Source: FEN-299 sp963717945
GTDB lineage: Bacteria; Acidobacteriota; Vicinamibacteria; Vicinamibacterales; Fen-181
DNA length: 64,000 bases
Assembly (NCBI GenBank): GCA_963717945.1
Contig: CAVQXT010000003.1
Span: forward strand, 496,001-560,000
Direction of reading: 5' to 3'
In this document: in pieces, positions 24,647 through 31,511 of the stretch
Layout: every line of letters starts with the position of its first letter
How positions within the stretch are numbered: the first letter of the stretch is position 1
Translations under genes and position numbers: made by a program
Notes under the pieces: model-generated
Databases searched by the model: none
Seen by the model: the letters and a program-made list of their open reading frames with translations, nothing else
What the model was told of the DNA's origin: nothing

Positions 24647-26248
24647 ATGATGCGCACCACTTCGGACCTCGTCGTCGACATCCTCGAACGCGCGGGGATC
24701 CGGCACGTGTTCGGCTACCCCGGCGGACAGAACGTGCGGTTCATCGAGGCGATGGAAGGGCGGAGCGTCGAGTTCGTGCTCGTCACGCACGAGGGGTCGG
24801 CGGGGTTCATGGCCGACGTGTGCGCGAGGCTGACCGGCAGGCCGGGCGCCTGCCTGTCCACGCTCGGCCCCGGCGCCACCAATCTCACGACGGGAGTCGG
24901 CAACGCGTATCTCGACCGCGTCCCGGTGCTCGCCTTCACCGGCAAGATGGGCCGCAAGTGGCGCAACCGCACGGTGCAGATGCAGATCGACCACCGCGCG
25001 CTGTTCGCCCCGCTGACCAAGTGGACGACCGAGCTCGACTCGGCGTCGGCGGCCGAGACGCTGCGCCGGGCGATCCAGATCGCGCAGGCCGAGCAGCCGG
25101 GGCCGGTTCACCTGGACTTCCCGGAAGATACGGCCGAAGAAGACGCGGCGAACGGCCCGGACGCGGACGCCGGCCGGCCGCCCGCCGCTCCAGCCGCGCC
25201 CGACGCGCTCGACCGCGCCGAGGCCGCCATGAGGTCGGCGCGCTTTCCGCTGGTCGCCGTCGGCTTGACGATGAACCGCGCGGGCGCCACCGACGCGCTC
25301 GCGGCGTTTGTCGAGCGCCATCACCTGCCCGTCGTCTGCACGATGATGGCGAAGGGCCACGTGCCGGAGGACGGCGGACGCTTCATCGGGGTGGTTGGGC
25401 GGGCGCGGCGCGACATCGTGAGCGAGTTCTGCAAGCCCGCGGACCTGGTCATCGGCATCGGCTACGACCCGGTCGAGTTCAACTACGAGGACTGGGTCCC
25501 CAGGGGCTCGCGCATCGTGCACATCGACACGGTGCGCGCGGACCTCGGGCCGACGCACACGCTCGCCTGCGACGTGGTCGGCGACATCCGCCACTCGCTC
25601 GAGCGCCTGACCGACGCCGCGCCGTTCCAGCACCAGTGGGATCTGTCGGGCGTCGCCGCGCATCGCCGCCGGCTCCGCGAGGCCCTGACGCCGGACACCG
25701 CCGCCTTCGCGCCGCACCAGGTCGTCGTGGCGATGCGGGACCTGATGGCGCCCGACGGCATCCTCACCGTCGATGTCGGCGCGCACACGCACCTGGTCGC
25801 GCAGTTGTGGGATCCGCTGGGCCCCGGGCGGCTGCTGGTGTCGAACGGCTGGTCGTCGATGGGCTTCTCGATCCCGGCGGCCATCGCCGCCACGCTCGTC
25901 TGCCCGGGGCGGCAGGTGGTGGCGTGCCTCGGCGACGGCGGCTACCTGATGATGGCGGGCGAGATCAACACGGCCGTCAGGCTGCGCCTTCCCGTCGTGT
26001 TCGTCGTGTTCCGCGACCGGTATCTGAGCCTCATCCGCGTGAAGCAGACGCGGCGGCGCTTCGCATGGTCAGGCGTGCAACTCTACGGCGACGGCTATCG
26101 GCCGAGCGACACCCTGTTTGGGGCGCCGGTGGTGGTGGCCGAGAACGAGCCGGCGTTCCGTACGGCGTTCTCGCAGGCGCTCTCGGCCGGCGGCCCGGTG
26201 GTCATCGAGGCCGTGGTGGATCCGGCGGAGTACGACGCGATGGTGTGA
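24647..26248 (+). CDS. Thiamine-pyrophosphate-dependent enzyme, acetolactate-synthase-like
   Basis: A 533-residue member of the TPP-binding decarboxylase/ligase superfamily. The N-terminal pyrimidine domain has the catalytic glutamate E49 in VTHEGSAGFMAD and TLGPGATNLTTG. The central domain lies at about 190-330. The C-terminal pyrophosphate domain has GDGGYLMMAGEIN at about 428, but the usual NN of the motif is replaced in VVFRDRYLS. No ilvN partner is near, so biosynthetic acetolactate synthase is unlikely. Sulfopyruvate or oxalyl-type decarboxylases are alternatives that cannot be separated by eye. The gene is alone between long inverted repeats (24515-24603 and 26307-26394). Confidence 0.8.
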   Translation: MMRTTSDLVVDILERAGIRHVFGYPGGQNVRFIEAMEGRSVEFVLVTHEGSAGFMADVCARLTGRPGACLSTLGPGATNLTTGVGNAYLDRVPVLAFTGKMGRKWRNRTVQMQIDHRALFAPLTKWTTELDSASAAETLRRAIQIAQAEQPGPVHLDFPEDTAEEDAANGPDADAGRPPAAPAAPDALDRAEAAMRSARFPLVAVGLTMNRAGATDALAAFVERHHLPVVCTMMAKGHVPEDGGRFIGVVGRARRDIVSEFCKPADLVIGIGYDPVEFNYEDWVPRGSRIVHIDTVRADLGPTHTLACDVVGDIRHSLERLTDAAPFQHQWDLSGVAAHRRRLREALTPDTAAFAPHQVVVAMRDLMAPDGILTVDVGAHTHLVAQLWDPLGPGRLLVSNGWSSMGFSIPAAIAATLVCPGRQVVACLGDGGYLMMAGEINTAVRLRLPVVFVVFRDRYLSLIRVKQTRRRFAWSGVQLYGDGYRPSDTLFGAPVVVAENEPAFRTAFSQALSAGGPVVIEAVVDPAEYDAMV

Positions 26249-26254
26249 GGCAGT

Positions 26255-26306
26255 CCTGTCAACGCAGGGCTGAAGCCATGTCAACGCAGGGCTGAAGCCA
26301 CGTCAA
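26255..26306. repeat. Tandem half-units of family A (about 22 bp, two copies)
   Basis: Two copies of a TCAACGCAGGGCTGAAGCC unit precede the full family A element. They hold one stem arm and the loop only, so they look like slippage or partial duplication products. Confidence 0.75.
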
Positions 26307-26394
26307 CGCAGGGCTGAAGCCCTGCGCTATCTGCTGGTCTTGCGGAGATTCCCAGATAGCGCAGGCCTTCAGGCCTGCGCCACTGCCTGCAGCC
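26307..26394 (-). repeat. Right 88-bp inverted repeat of the TPP-gene cassette (family A pair)
   Basis: The reverse complement of 24515-24603 with about three differences, including the non-palindromic spacer and outer flank. The two copies enclose the single TPP enzyme gene and its 43-bp leader. Confidence 0.85.
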
Positions 26395-26434
26395 CACCGA
26401 CTGCAGCCGGCTCCCTCCCGCCGGCCGTCAGCCG

Positions 26435-26455
26435 CTATCCGCAATATCCGGATAG
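26435..26455. promoter_or_regulatory. Short palindrome, possible operator of the Ada-like gene
   Basis: CTATCCG (26435-26441) and CGGATAG (26449-26455) are perfect 7-bp arms, 33 bases before the ATG of an AraC-domain protein. An autoregulatory site is possible; no promoter hexamers could be fixed. Confidence 0.3.
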
Positions 26456-26487
26456 ACCCGGCACGGCCAAGCGTCGAGAATGGCCCT

Positions 26488-27408
26488 ATGGCGATCGAAG
26501 CGAACCCGCTCCCGCAGTCCTCGCGCGACCGCGGCGCGTTGCAGGCGACGCGCGCGGCCGCGGCATCCGAACTCGTGGGCCGGGCCTGCGCGCTGGTGCA
26601 GGCCTCCTCCGACGGCCGGCCGCCCTCGCTCGCCGGCCTGGCCCGGCGTCTTGGCGTGAGCCCCTTCCAGCTGCACCGGGCCTTTCGGGCCGCGCTCGAC
26701 ATCTCGCCGAAGCAGTACGCCGAGGCCCTGCGCGCCGGCCGCCTCAAGACACTGTTGCGCGACAACCAGCCCGTCACCGCCGCCCTCTACGAGGCCGGCT
26801 ACGGGTCGAGCAGCCGGCTCTACGAGCGCTCCGACGCGGAGCTCGGCATGACGCCGGACGCCTATCGGCGCGGAGGATCAGGCATGCACATCCACTACAT
26901 CGTCGTGCGGTCGGCGCTCGGACACCTCCTCGTGGCCGCCACCGAACGCGGCGTCTGCAGCATCAAGCTCGGCGACACCGTGCGCGAACTCGAGGCCGAC
27001 CTCCGGCGCGAGTACCCGAGCGCGACCATCGACCGCGACCTCGGCCGCCTGTCCCCGGCGGTGACGGGCCTGCTGGACTTCCTGGCCGGCCAGCGGCCGC
27101 CGGCGAGCCTGCCGCTCGACGTTCAAGGCACCGCGTTCGAGCGGCGCGTCTGGCGGCACCTCCAGCGGATCCCCCTCGGCCGGACCCGTTCCTACGGCGA
27201 CGTGGCGCGAGCCATCGGTCAGCCGCGGGCGGCGCGCGCCGTCGCGCGGGCGTGCGCGGCCAACCACGCCGCGCTCGTCATCCCCTGCCACCGTGTCGTG
27301 CAGGCGAACGGCGCCGCGGGCGGCTATCATTGGGGAGAGGCGCGCAAGCAGCGCCTGCTGGCCATCGAGCAGGGGCTGGTCGGCGCCGGAAAGGCACCAC
27401 GGCCGTAG
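26488..27408 (+). CDS. Ada-like protein: AraC-type DNA-binding domain fused to O6-methylguanine-DNA methyltransferase
   Basis: A 306-residue protein. Residues about 30-130 form an AraC-type helix-turn-helix pair (LAGLARRLGVSPFQLHRAFRAALDISPKQY and following). Residues about 132-300 form a methyltransferase with the suicide cysteine in IPCHRVV and the helix GRTRSYGDVARAIG. It repairs O6-alkylguanine and may switch on its own operon. The N-terminal zinc/Cys4 phosphotriester-repair domain of true Ada is missing, so methyl-triggered activation as in E. coli is not expected. The stop overlaps the GTG of the next gene by one base (TAGTG), an operon sign. Confidence 0.88.
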   Translation: MAIEANPLPQSSRDRGALQATRAAAASELVGRACALVQASSDGRPPSLAGLARRLGVSPFQLHRAFRAALDISPKQYAEALRAGRLKTLLRDNQPVTAALYEAGYGSSSRLYERSDAELGMTPDAYRRGGSGMHIHYIVVRSALGHLLVAATERGVCSIKLGDTVRELEADLRREYPSATIDRDLGRLSPAVTGLLDFLAGQRPPASLPLDVQGTAFERRVWRHLQRIPLGRTRSYGDVARAIGQPRAARAVARACAANHAALVIPCHRVVQANGAAGGYHWGEARKQRLLAIEQGLVGAGKAPRP

Positions 27409-28643
27409 TGAACGTCTCTCCGAGCGTTCTCGTCGTCGGGGCCGGGCCCGCCGGGTCCACGGCGGCGCGGGCGCTGTCGCTCGGCGGCGCCCGAGTCCGC
27501 CTGCTCGAGCGCACGCACTTTCCCCGGAACAAGCCGTGCGGCGGCGGCCTCACCGCGCGCGCGCTCGTCCGGTTCCCGCACCTCGGCCCTGCCCTCGAGC
27601 GGATCGCCACGCACCGGATCTCACGCCTCTACCTGGAAGGGCCGTCGGGCCGCGGCGTCGTCCTGACGTCGCCCGCGCCGGCCGTCGTGACGATACGCCG
27701 TGCCGAGTTCGACGACCTGCTGGCGCGGCTGGCCGTCGAAGCCGGAGCCGACCTGGTCGAGGACGCCTGGGTGTCCCGGGCCGAGGCGGACGAAGAGGGG
27801 GCGCGCGTCGTCACGCGGAGCGGGGGCGAGTTCCGCGCGGACTACCTTGTGGCCGCAGACGGCGTCAACGGGGTGGTGACGAGACGACTGGGGCTGCACG
27901 CCGGCTGGGACGAATCCGGCGTGGCGCTGGACATGATGGAGGAGGCGCCGACCGATCGGCTGCGCGCCCTCGACCCCGATACGCTCTGGGTGTCCTACGG
28001 GCAGGGCGGCGCGGACGGCTACGGCTACATCTTTCCCAAGCGCGGCCACACCAACGTCGGCATCGGCTGCCTGCAGTCGCAGCTCCGGACACGCGTCGCG
28101 TTCACGCCCTATGAAACGCAGCAGCGCTTCGTCGGAGAGCTCCGCCGGCGCGGACTGGTGGAGGGCGAGTCGAGCCGCGGCGATTTCACGCCGTACCGCA
28201 TCCCGATGACCGGCCCGATTCGCCGGACGGCGCGCGGCCGGGCCCTGGTCGCGGGCGACGCCGGCGGGTTCGTCAACGCATACACGGCCGAAGGAATCTA
28301 CTACGCGATGGTCACCGGCGACCTGGCGGCGAAGGCCATCCTCGCCGACGCCGCGTTCGACGATCCCCGCCGCGGCCTGACGGCAGCCGAGCGGTACCGG
28401 GATTCGTGGCGGCGGGAGATCGGCGGCGAGCTGCGTGACGCCCTTCTCATCCAGCGGTATCTCTTCCGCGATCCCGCCCGCATCGACGGGGTCGTCCGCG
28501 GCGCGGAGACTTTCCGCGACGTCGCGGACCTCATCATCGCCTACGCGGTGGGTACGATCCCCTACGCGGTAGCGCGTCGGCGCATCCTGCGGCGGTTCCC
28601 CCGCGTCGCCTATCGGCTGGCGCGCGTCGCGCTGTCGAGCTGA
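27408..28643 (+). CDS. FAD-dependent geranylgeranyl-reductase-family oxidoreductase
   Basis: A 411-residue flavoprotein: N-terminal dinucleotide motif VVGAGPAGSTAARAL, the family motif PRNKPCGGGLT, ADYLVAADGVNG, and the late FAD motif ALVAGDAGGFVNAYTAEGIYYAM. Members reduce isoprenoid double bonds of lipids, menaquinone or chlorophyll side chains. The last 80 residues are basic and helical and may touch the membrane. GTG at 27408 is chosen because it overlaps the Ada-like stop and gives the right N-terminus. Substrate is unknown. Confidence 0.87.
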   Translation: MNVSPSVLVVGAGPAGSTAARALSLGGARVRLLERTHFPRNKPCGGGLTARALVRFPHLGPALERIATHRISRLYLEGPSGRGVVLTSPAPAVVTIRRAEFDDLLARLAVEAGADLVEDAWVSRAEADEEGARVVTRSGGEFRADYLVAADGVNGVVTRRLGLHAGWDESGVALDMMEEAPTDRLRALDPDTLWVSYGQGGADGYGYIFPKRGHTNVGIGCLQSQLRTRVAFTPYETQQRFVGELRRRGLVEGESSRGDFTPYRIPMTGPIRRTARGRALVAGDAGGFVNAYTAEGIYYAMVTGDLAAKAILADAAFDDPRRGLTAAERYRDSWRREIGGELRDALLIQRYLFRDPARIDGVVRGAETFRDVADLIIAYAVGTIPYAVARRRILRRFPRVAYRLARVALSS

Positions 28644-28764
28644 CGGGCCGCCGGCCGGGTCCGGCACAGGCCTTACGGCTTACGGCTCACGCCGCACGCT
28701 GGCAGCCTCTCGACTGTGCCATGGGCAGGCCGTGTCCCGGCTACCGTGGCGAGTCGGTTATGTC

Positions 28765-28792
28765 TTGAAATATCATGGCAAATGTCTATAAT
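28765..28792 (+). promoter_or_regulatory. Near-consensus sigma-70 promoter for the AbiE-like pair
   Basis: TTGAAA at 28765-28770 and TATAAT at 28787-28792, spaced by 16, within an AT-rich patch that stands out from the GC-rich surroundings. The predicted transcript start near 28799 is only about 5 bases before the ATG at 28804, so the mRNA may be leaderless. Confidence 0.75.
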
Positions 28793-28803
28793 TAATCTTG
28801 GTA

Positions 28804-29304
28804 ATGTTCAATATCGAAGAGTCGCAGCGCAGGGCCGAGGTGCGGCTGGGTCGGGCCTCGAGGCGCCGCCGGCGCGCGGATGCCGGCCGCTCGCGGCTTC
28901 CGGCGCCGATCCTGGCGGTCGTGCGCCAGGCAGCGCTTGGCCCGCGCCGGCCGAGCATGGCGGCGCTCCAGCGGCGGGTCACCGACGTGTGCGCCGCCAC
29001 CGGCCTGAAGCTGCCCGCCCGCGCGACGCTGTACAACGCGTTCGACCGGATCGAGCCGGACTGCTACCGCGTCTCGATGCTGCCGTCTCACGCCGCCGAG
29101 GCCCTCTACAATCTGGCGCCCGACACGGTTGTCCCGGGTCCGCAGCTCGCCTTTTACTGCTTCAACTACGGTTCGCTGGCCGCGGTGAGCTTCGCTGCGG
29201 GCCTGCCGTGGCTCGACCTGTACCAGGCGCGGCGCTTGCGGGGTTGGCGGCCGCGGAGTCGCGGCCTGTTCGACGCCGTCCTGCGCGCGCGAGGCCTCTC
29301 GTGA
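28804..29304 (+). CDS. Putative antitoxin of an AbiE-like pair
   Basis: A 166-residue basic protein. The first 60 residues are Arg-rich. The middle (about 55-105: MAALQRRVTDVCAATGLKLP, RATLYNAFDRI) looks like a winged-helix or helix-turn-helix unit. A C-terminal part ends in RLRGWRPRSRGLFDAVLRARG. I do not recognise a named family; the antitoxin call rests on its place directly before a nucleotidyltransferase toxin, with GTGA overlap, and on its own strong promoter. TTG at 28798 is an alternative start; ATG at 28804 is preferred. Confidence 0.55.
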   Translation: MFNIEESQRRAEVRLGRASRRRRRADAGRSRLPAPILAVVRQAALGPRRPSMAALQRRVTDVCAATGLKLPARATLYNAFDRIEPDCYRVSMLPSHAAEALYNLAPDTVVPGPQLAFYCFNYGSLAAVSFAAGLPWLDLYQARRLRGWRPRSRGLFDAVLRARGLS

Positions 29305-29957
29305 GCGCGCCGTACGGGCCGCTGCAGGTGATGCCCGGGCCTCTCGCCACGGTTGTCGAACCGCTTCCGTATTGGTTCGTCATCGGCGGCCAGGCGGTCC
29401 GCTGCTTCGCGCCGTACCGGCCGAGCCGCGACGTCGACTTCGGCCTCGATTCGCCTGGCAACCTCGGCGATCTCGTCGATCAGTTGCGCGCGAGCGGAGC
29501 CGTCGAGATCCAGGAGCGCGGCCCGGACACCGTGCACCTGCTATGGAACGGGATTAAAGTCTCCGCGTTCGTCCTCGGGTTCCTCGTCCGCCACGCCGAG
29601 GCGCGACACCTCGACGTCACCGGGGTGCTGGCGACCAAGCTGCATGCCATCCTGGACCGCGGCCTGCGGCGCGACTTCTTCGATGTGTACGTGATGCTCC
29701 AGCAGCACCAGCTGGGCATCGTCGCCGCCCTCGCCGCCATCCGGACCGTGTACCAGGGGCAGATCGACGACAGCCTCCTGCTGCGCGCGCTGACCTACTT
29801 CGACGATGCCGACCGCGAGGCGGCGCTTCCCGGCGAGGGGCGGACCGACTGGACCAGCGTCAAGAAGTACTTCCAGGTGCAGGTGGGGAGCCTCCTGGCG
29901 CCGCCGCTCACGCGGCTTGCGATACAAGCCCACACGATCGACGTCGTGGCTGGCTGA
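29301..29957 (+). CDS. AbiEii-like nucleotidyltransferase toxin
   Basis: A 218-residue nucleotidyltransferase of the AbiEii/AbiGii type. The core is FVIGGQAVRCFAPYRPSRDVDFGL: the GG at 29-30 and acidic D44 and D46 form the metal/NTP site. The following KLHAILDRGLRRDFFDVYVML motif is typical of AbiEii. In known pairs the toxin modifies tRNA or other targets and is held back by a DNA-binding antitoxin, acting in phage defence or plasmid maintenance. GTG at 29301 overlaps the upstream stop. A large imperfect inverted repeat lies just downstream (30036-30106). Confidence 0.75.
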   Translation: MSAPYGPLQVMPGPLATVVEPLPYWFVIGGQAVRCFAPYRPSRDVDFGLDSPGNLGDLVDQLRASGAVEIQERGPDTVHLLWNGIKVSAFVLGFLVRHAEARHLDVTGVLATKLHAILDRGLRRDFFDVYVMLQQHQLGIVAALAAIRTVYQGQIDDSLLLRALTYFDDADREAALPGEGRTDWTSVKKYFQVQVGSLLAPPLTRLAIQAHTIDVVAG

Positions 29958-30035
29958 TGTCCCGTCCGGCCGTGCGACGTGTCGAGGCCGCGGACCGGCA
30001 CCGCGTGTTCCGACGCGTGTCGGCGACGTCGGACC

Positions 30036-30106
30036 GACGTAAGGTCGGTCGTGTGGCAATGCCGGGGAAGCACGACCGGACCGACGTCAAATCGTCGGCC
30101 TGTCGC
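30036..30106. repeat. Imperfect inverted repeat downstream of the AbiE-like pair
   Basis: About 18-bp arms, GACGTAAGGTCGGTCGTG on the left and the near-complement CACGACCGGACCGACGTC on the right, with a loop of about 25 bases. It overlaps the end of the opposing gene at 30087. Possible transcription end for both strands or an old mobile-element edge. Confidence 0.5.
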
Positions 30107-31286
30107 GGCACGTCTCGACCAGTTCGCGCTTCACGAGGTCCTTGCTGCCGATCACGGTGAAGAACTCCTCCAGGTACCCCGCCGCCTTGCGCCGCTCGGC
30201 GTCGCCGAGCCCGGGGATTGAGCTGGCGAGCGCGAGCATCTCCGTTCGCTTCGCACGGAATCCGGCCAGCGTCGGCTCAAACTCCTCCGCGCTCAGGCAG
30301 GGCCCGAGGTAGGACCGCGTCCGGGCCGCCGCGATTTGCTCTCTCACCTTCGGGATGGGGATCGCGTACTGCGGATCGACCAGCCCGGTGACGTCAAAAT
30401 CCCACGTGATCGCATAGCGCGCGTTCGCGGCCGTCTGCACCAGGCGAACGTTGTGCATCCCGGAGATCGAGTAGTCGGGATTGCCAACCATGTACTGGAA
30501 GACCGTCATTAGCGTGAGCGACTCCTGGTCGAAATCCTTGAACAGCAGCCCGGTCTTCTCCACCGCGCGCCCTTCCATCCGCCGCGCCACGTCGTCGTCG
30601 TCCTCGATGAACACGGCGTTGTGCGTGGACAGCGTCCGGCCGCTGGTCGAGTCGACGTAGGTGGCATGCGCGAGCCGCACGCGGAACGACCGCGGCGTCA
30701 TCAGGTTGTAGAGGCGATAGGCCAGGTACTCGAGCAGCACGAGCTGGTCTGACGCCTGGTTCTCGTTGCAGTGCGCCACGAGCTTCAGGTTGCTCTGCCC
30801 GTCGAACACCGTGCGTTTCGCGCCCTGCTTGACGAACTCGATCCTGAGCGGCGCGAACGCGCACACGTCCGCTCGCAGCCTGATGCTCCCGCGCGTGCGG
30901 AGGTTCACCTGGAGCGGGACGGCGGGGACGGAGCCCTCCGGGCCCTTGACGGTGAGCACGGCGGGGAAGGTCCTGGTGCTGTCGTAGGTCCGATCCCGGT
31001 TCACCGCCTCGAAGTCGGCCGCGAGGGTGAAGGCGATCGGCTCCACGTCCTGGAACAGCCGGCGCGCCTCCGCGTCCTTGCGGCGTTCAGCCAGCGTTGC
31101 GGCACTGGGCCACGGCTCGGCCAGCTTGGCCGCCGCCGACTTCCTCGGCTTCTGGGCCTGGCCGGGTCTTGCCGGGGTACCATAAGACACGCCGTCCGTG
31201 CCGAGAGCGGGCGCCGTGCGAAGCACGGGGGAGGGCAACAGCATCAGGAGGGCACCGGCCATCGCTGCCACGCGCGGAGGGAGCAT
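30087..31286 (-). CDS. Exported protein of unknown function, distantly CotH-kinase-like
   Basis: A 399-residue protein with a signal peptide (about 1-26). The central part resembles the CotH atypical-kinase fold by pattern only: PLQVNLRTRGSIR, then NLKLVAHCNENQASDQLVLLEYLAYRLYN, a short STHNAVFIEDDDDVARRM segment, and MTVFQYMVGNPDYSI with NVRLV. In CotH the matching elements bind ATP and phosphorylate serines. The ATG at 31286 is chosen over an adjacent GTG because AGGAGG lies 6 bases before it. The gene stands alone. Treat the fold guess as weak. Confidence 0.6.
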   Translation of the reverse strand: MLPPRVAAMAGALLMLLPSPVLRTAPALGTDGVSYGTPARPGQAQKPRKSAAAKLAEPWPSAATLAERRKDAEARRLFQDVEPIAFTLAADFEAVNRDRTYDSTRTFPAVLTVKGPEGSVPAVPLQVNLRTRGSIRLRADVCAFAPLRIEFVKQGAKRTVFDGQSNLKLVAHCNENQASDQLVLLEYLAYRLYNLMTPRSFRVRLAHATYVDSTSGRTLSTHNAVFIEDDDDVARRMEGRAVEKTGLLFKDFDQESLTLMTVFQYMVGNPDYSISGMHNVRLVQTAANARYAITWDFDVTGLVDPQYAIPIPKVREQIAAARTRSYLGPCLSAEEFEPTLAGFRAKRTEMLALASSIPGLGDAERRKAAGYLEEFFTVIGSKDLVKRELVETCRDRPTI

Positions 31287-31327
31287 CACAACCTCCTGGC
31301 CAAGGGAAGCGGCTCCAGTATCTGCAA

Positions 31328-31468
31328 ATGCCGCCGCTCGTCAAGCCCGCCAGGCGCCAGCAGGCCTATCGGGCCTACCTGAAGTTCCTCGCCGCGCACG
31401 CCGGCCACGGCCACTCGGCGGTCCCGCCCGGCGGCGACGCGGAGCGCGGGTTGCCGGTCGTGCAATAG
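31328..31468 (+). CDS. Possible 46-residue small protein
   Basis: ATG 31328 opens a short frame (MPPLVKPARRQQAYRAYLKF...) with coding-like GC at third positions, ending in TAG at 31468. There is a histidine cluster (AHAGHGH) and no good ribosome binding site. It lies divergent to the CotH-like gene and convergent with the amidase. No family recognised. Confidence 0.3.
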   Translation: MPPLVKPARRQQAYRAYLKFLAAHAGHGHSAVPPGGDAERGLPVVQ

Positions 31469-31511
31469 CCTCGGAAGCTCCCCCTCGCCCTCCCGTACTA
31501 TCCGTCGGTCG

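Noticed and set aside
24515..26394. Insertion sequence or composite transposon with transposase
   Set aside because: The only gene between the inverted repeats is a TPP-dependent enzyme; no transposase or integrase frame was found, so only the cassette-like structure is reported.
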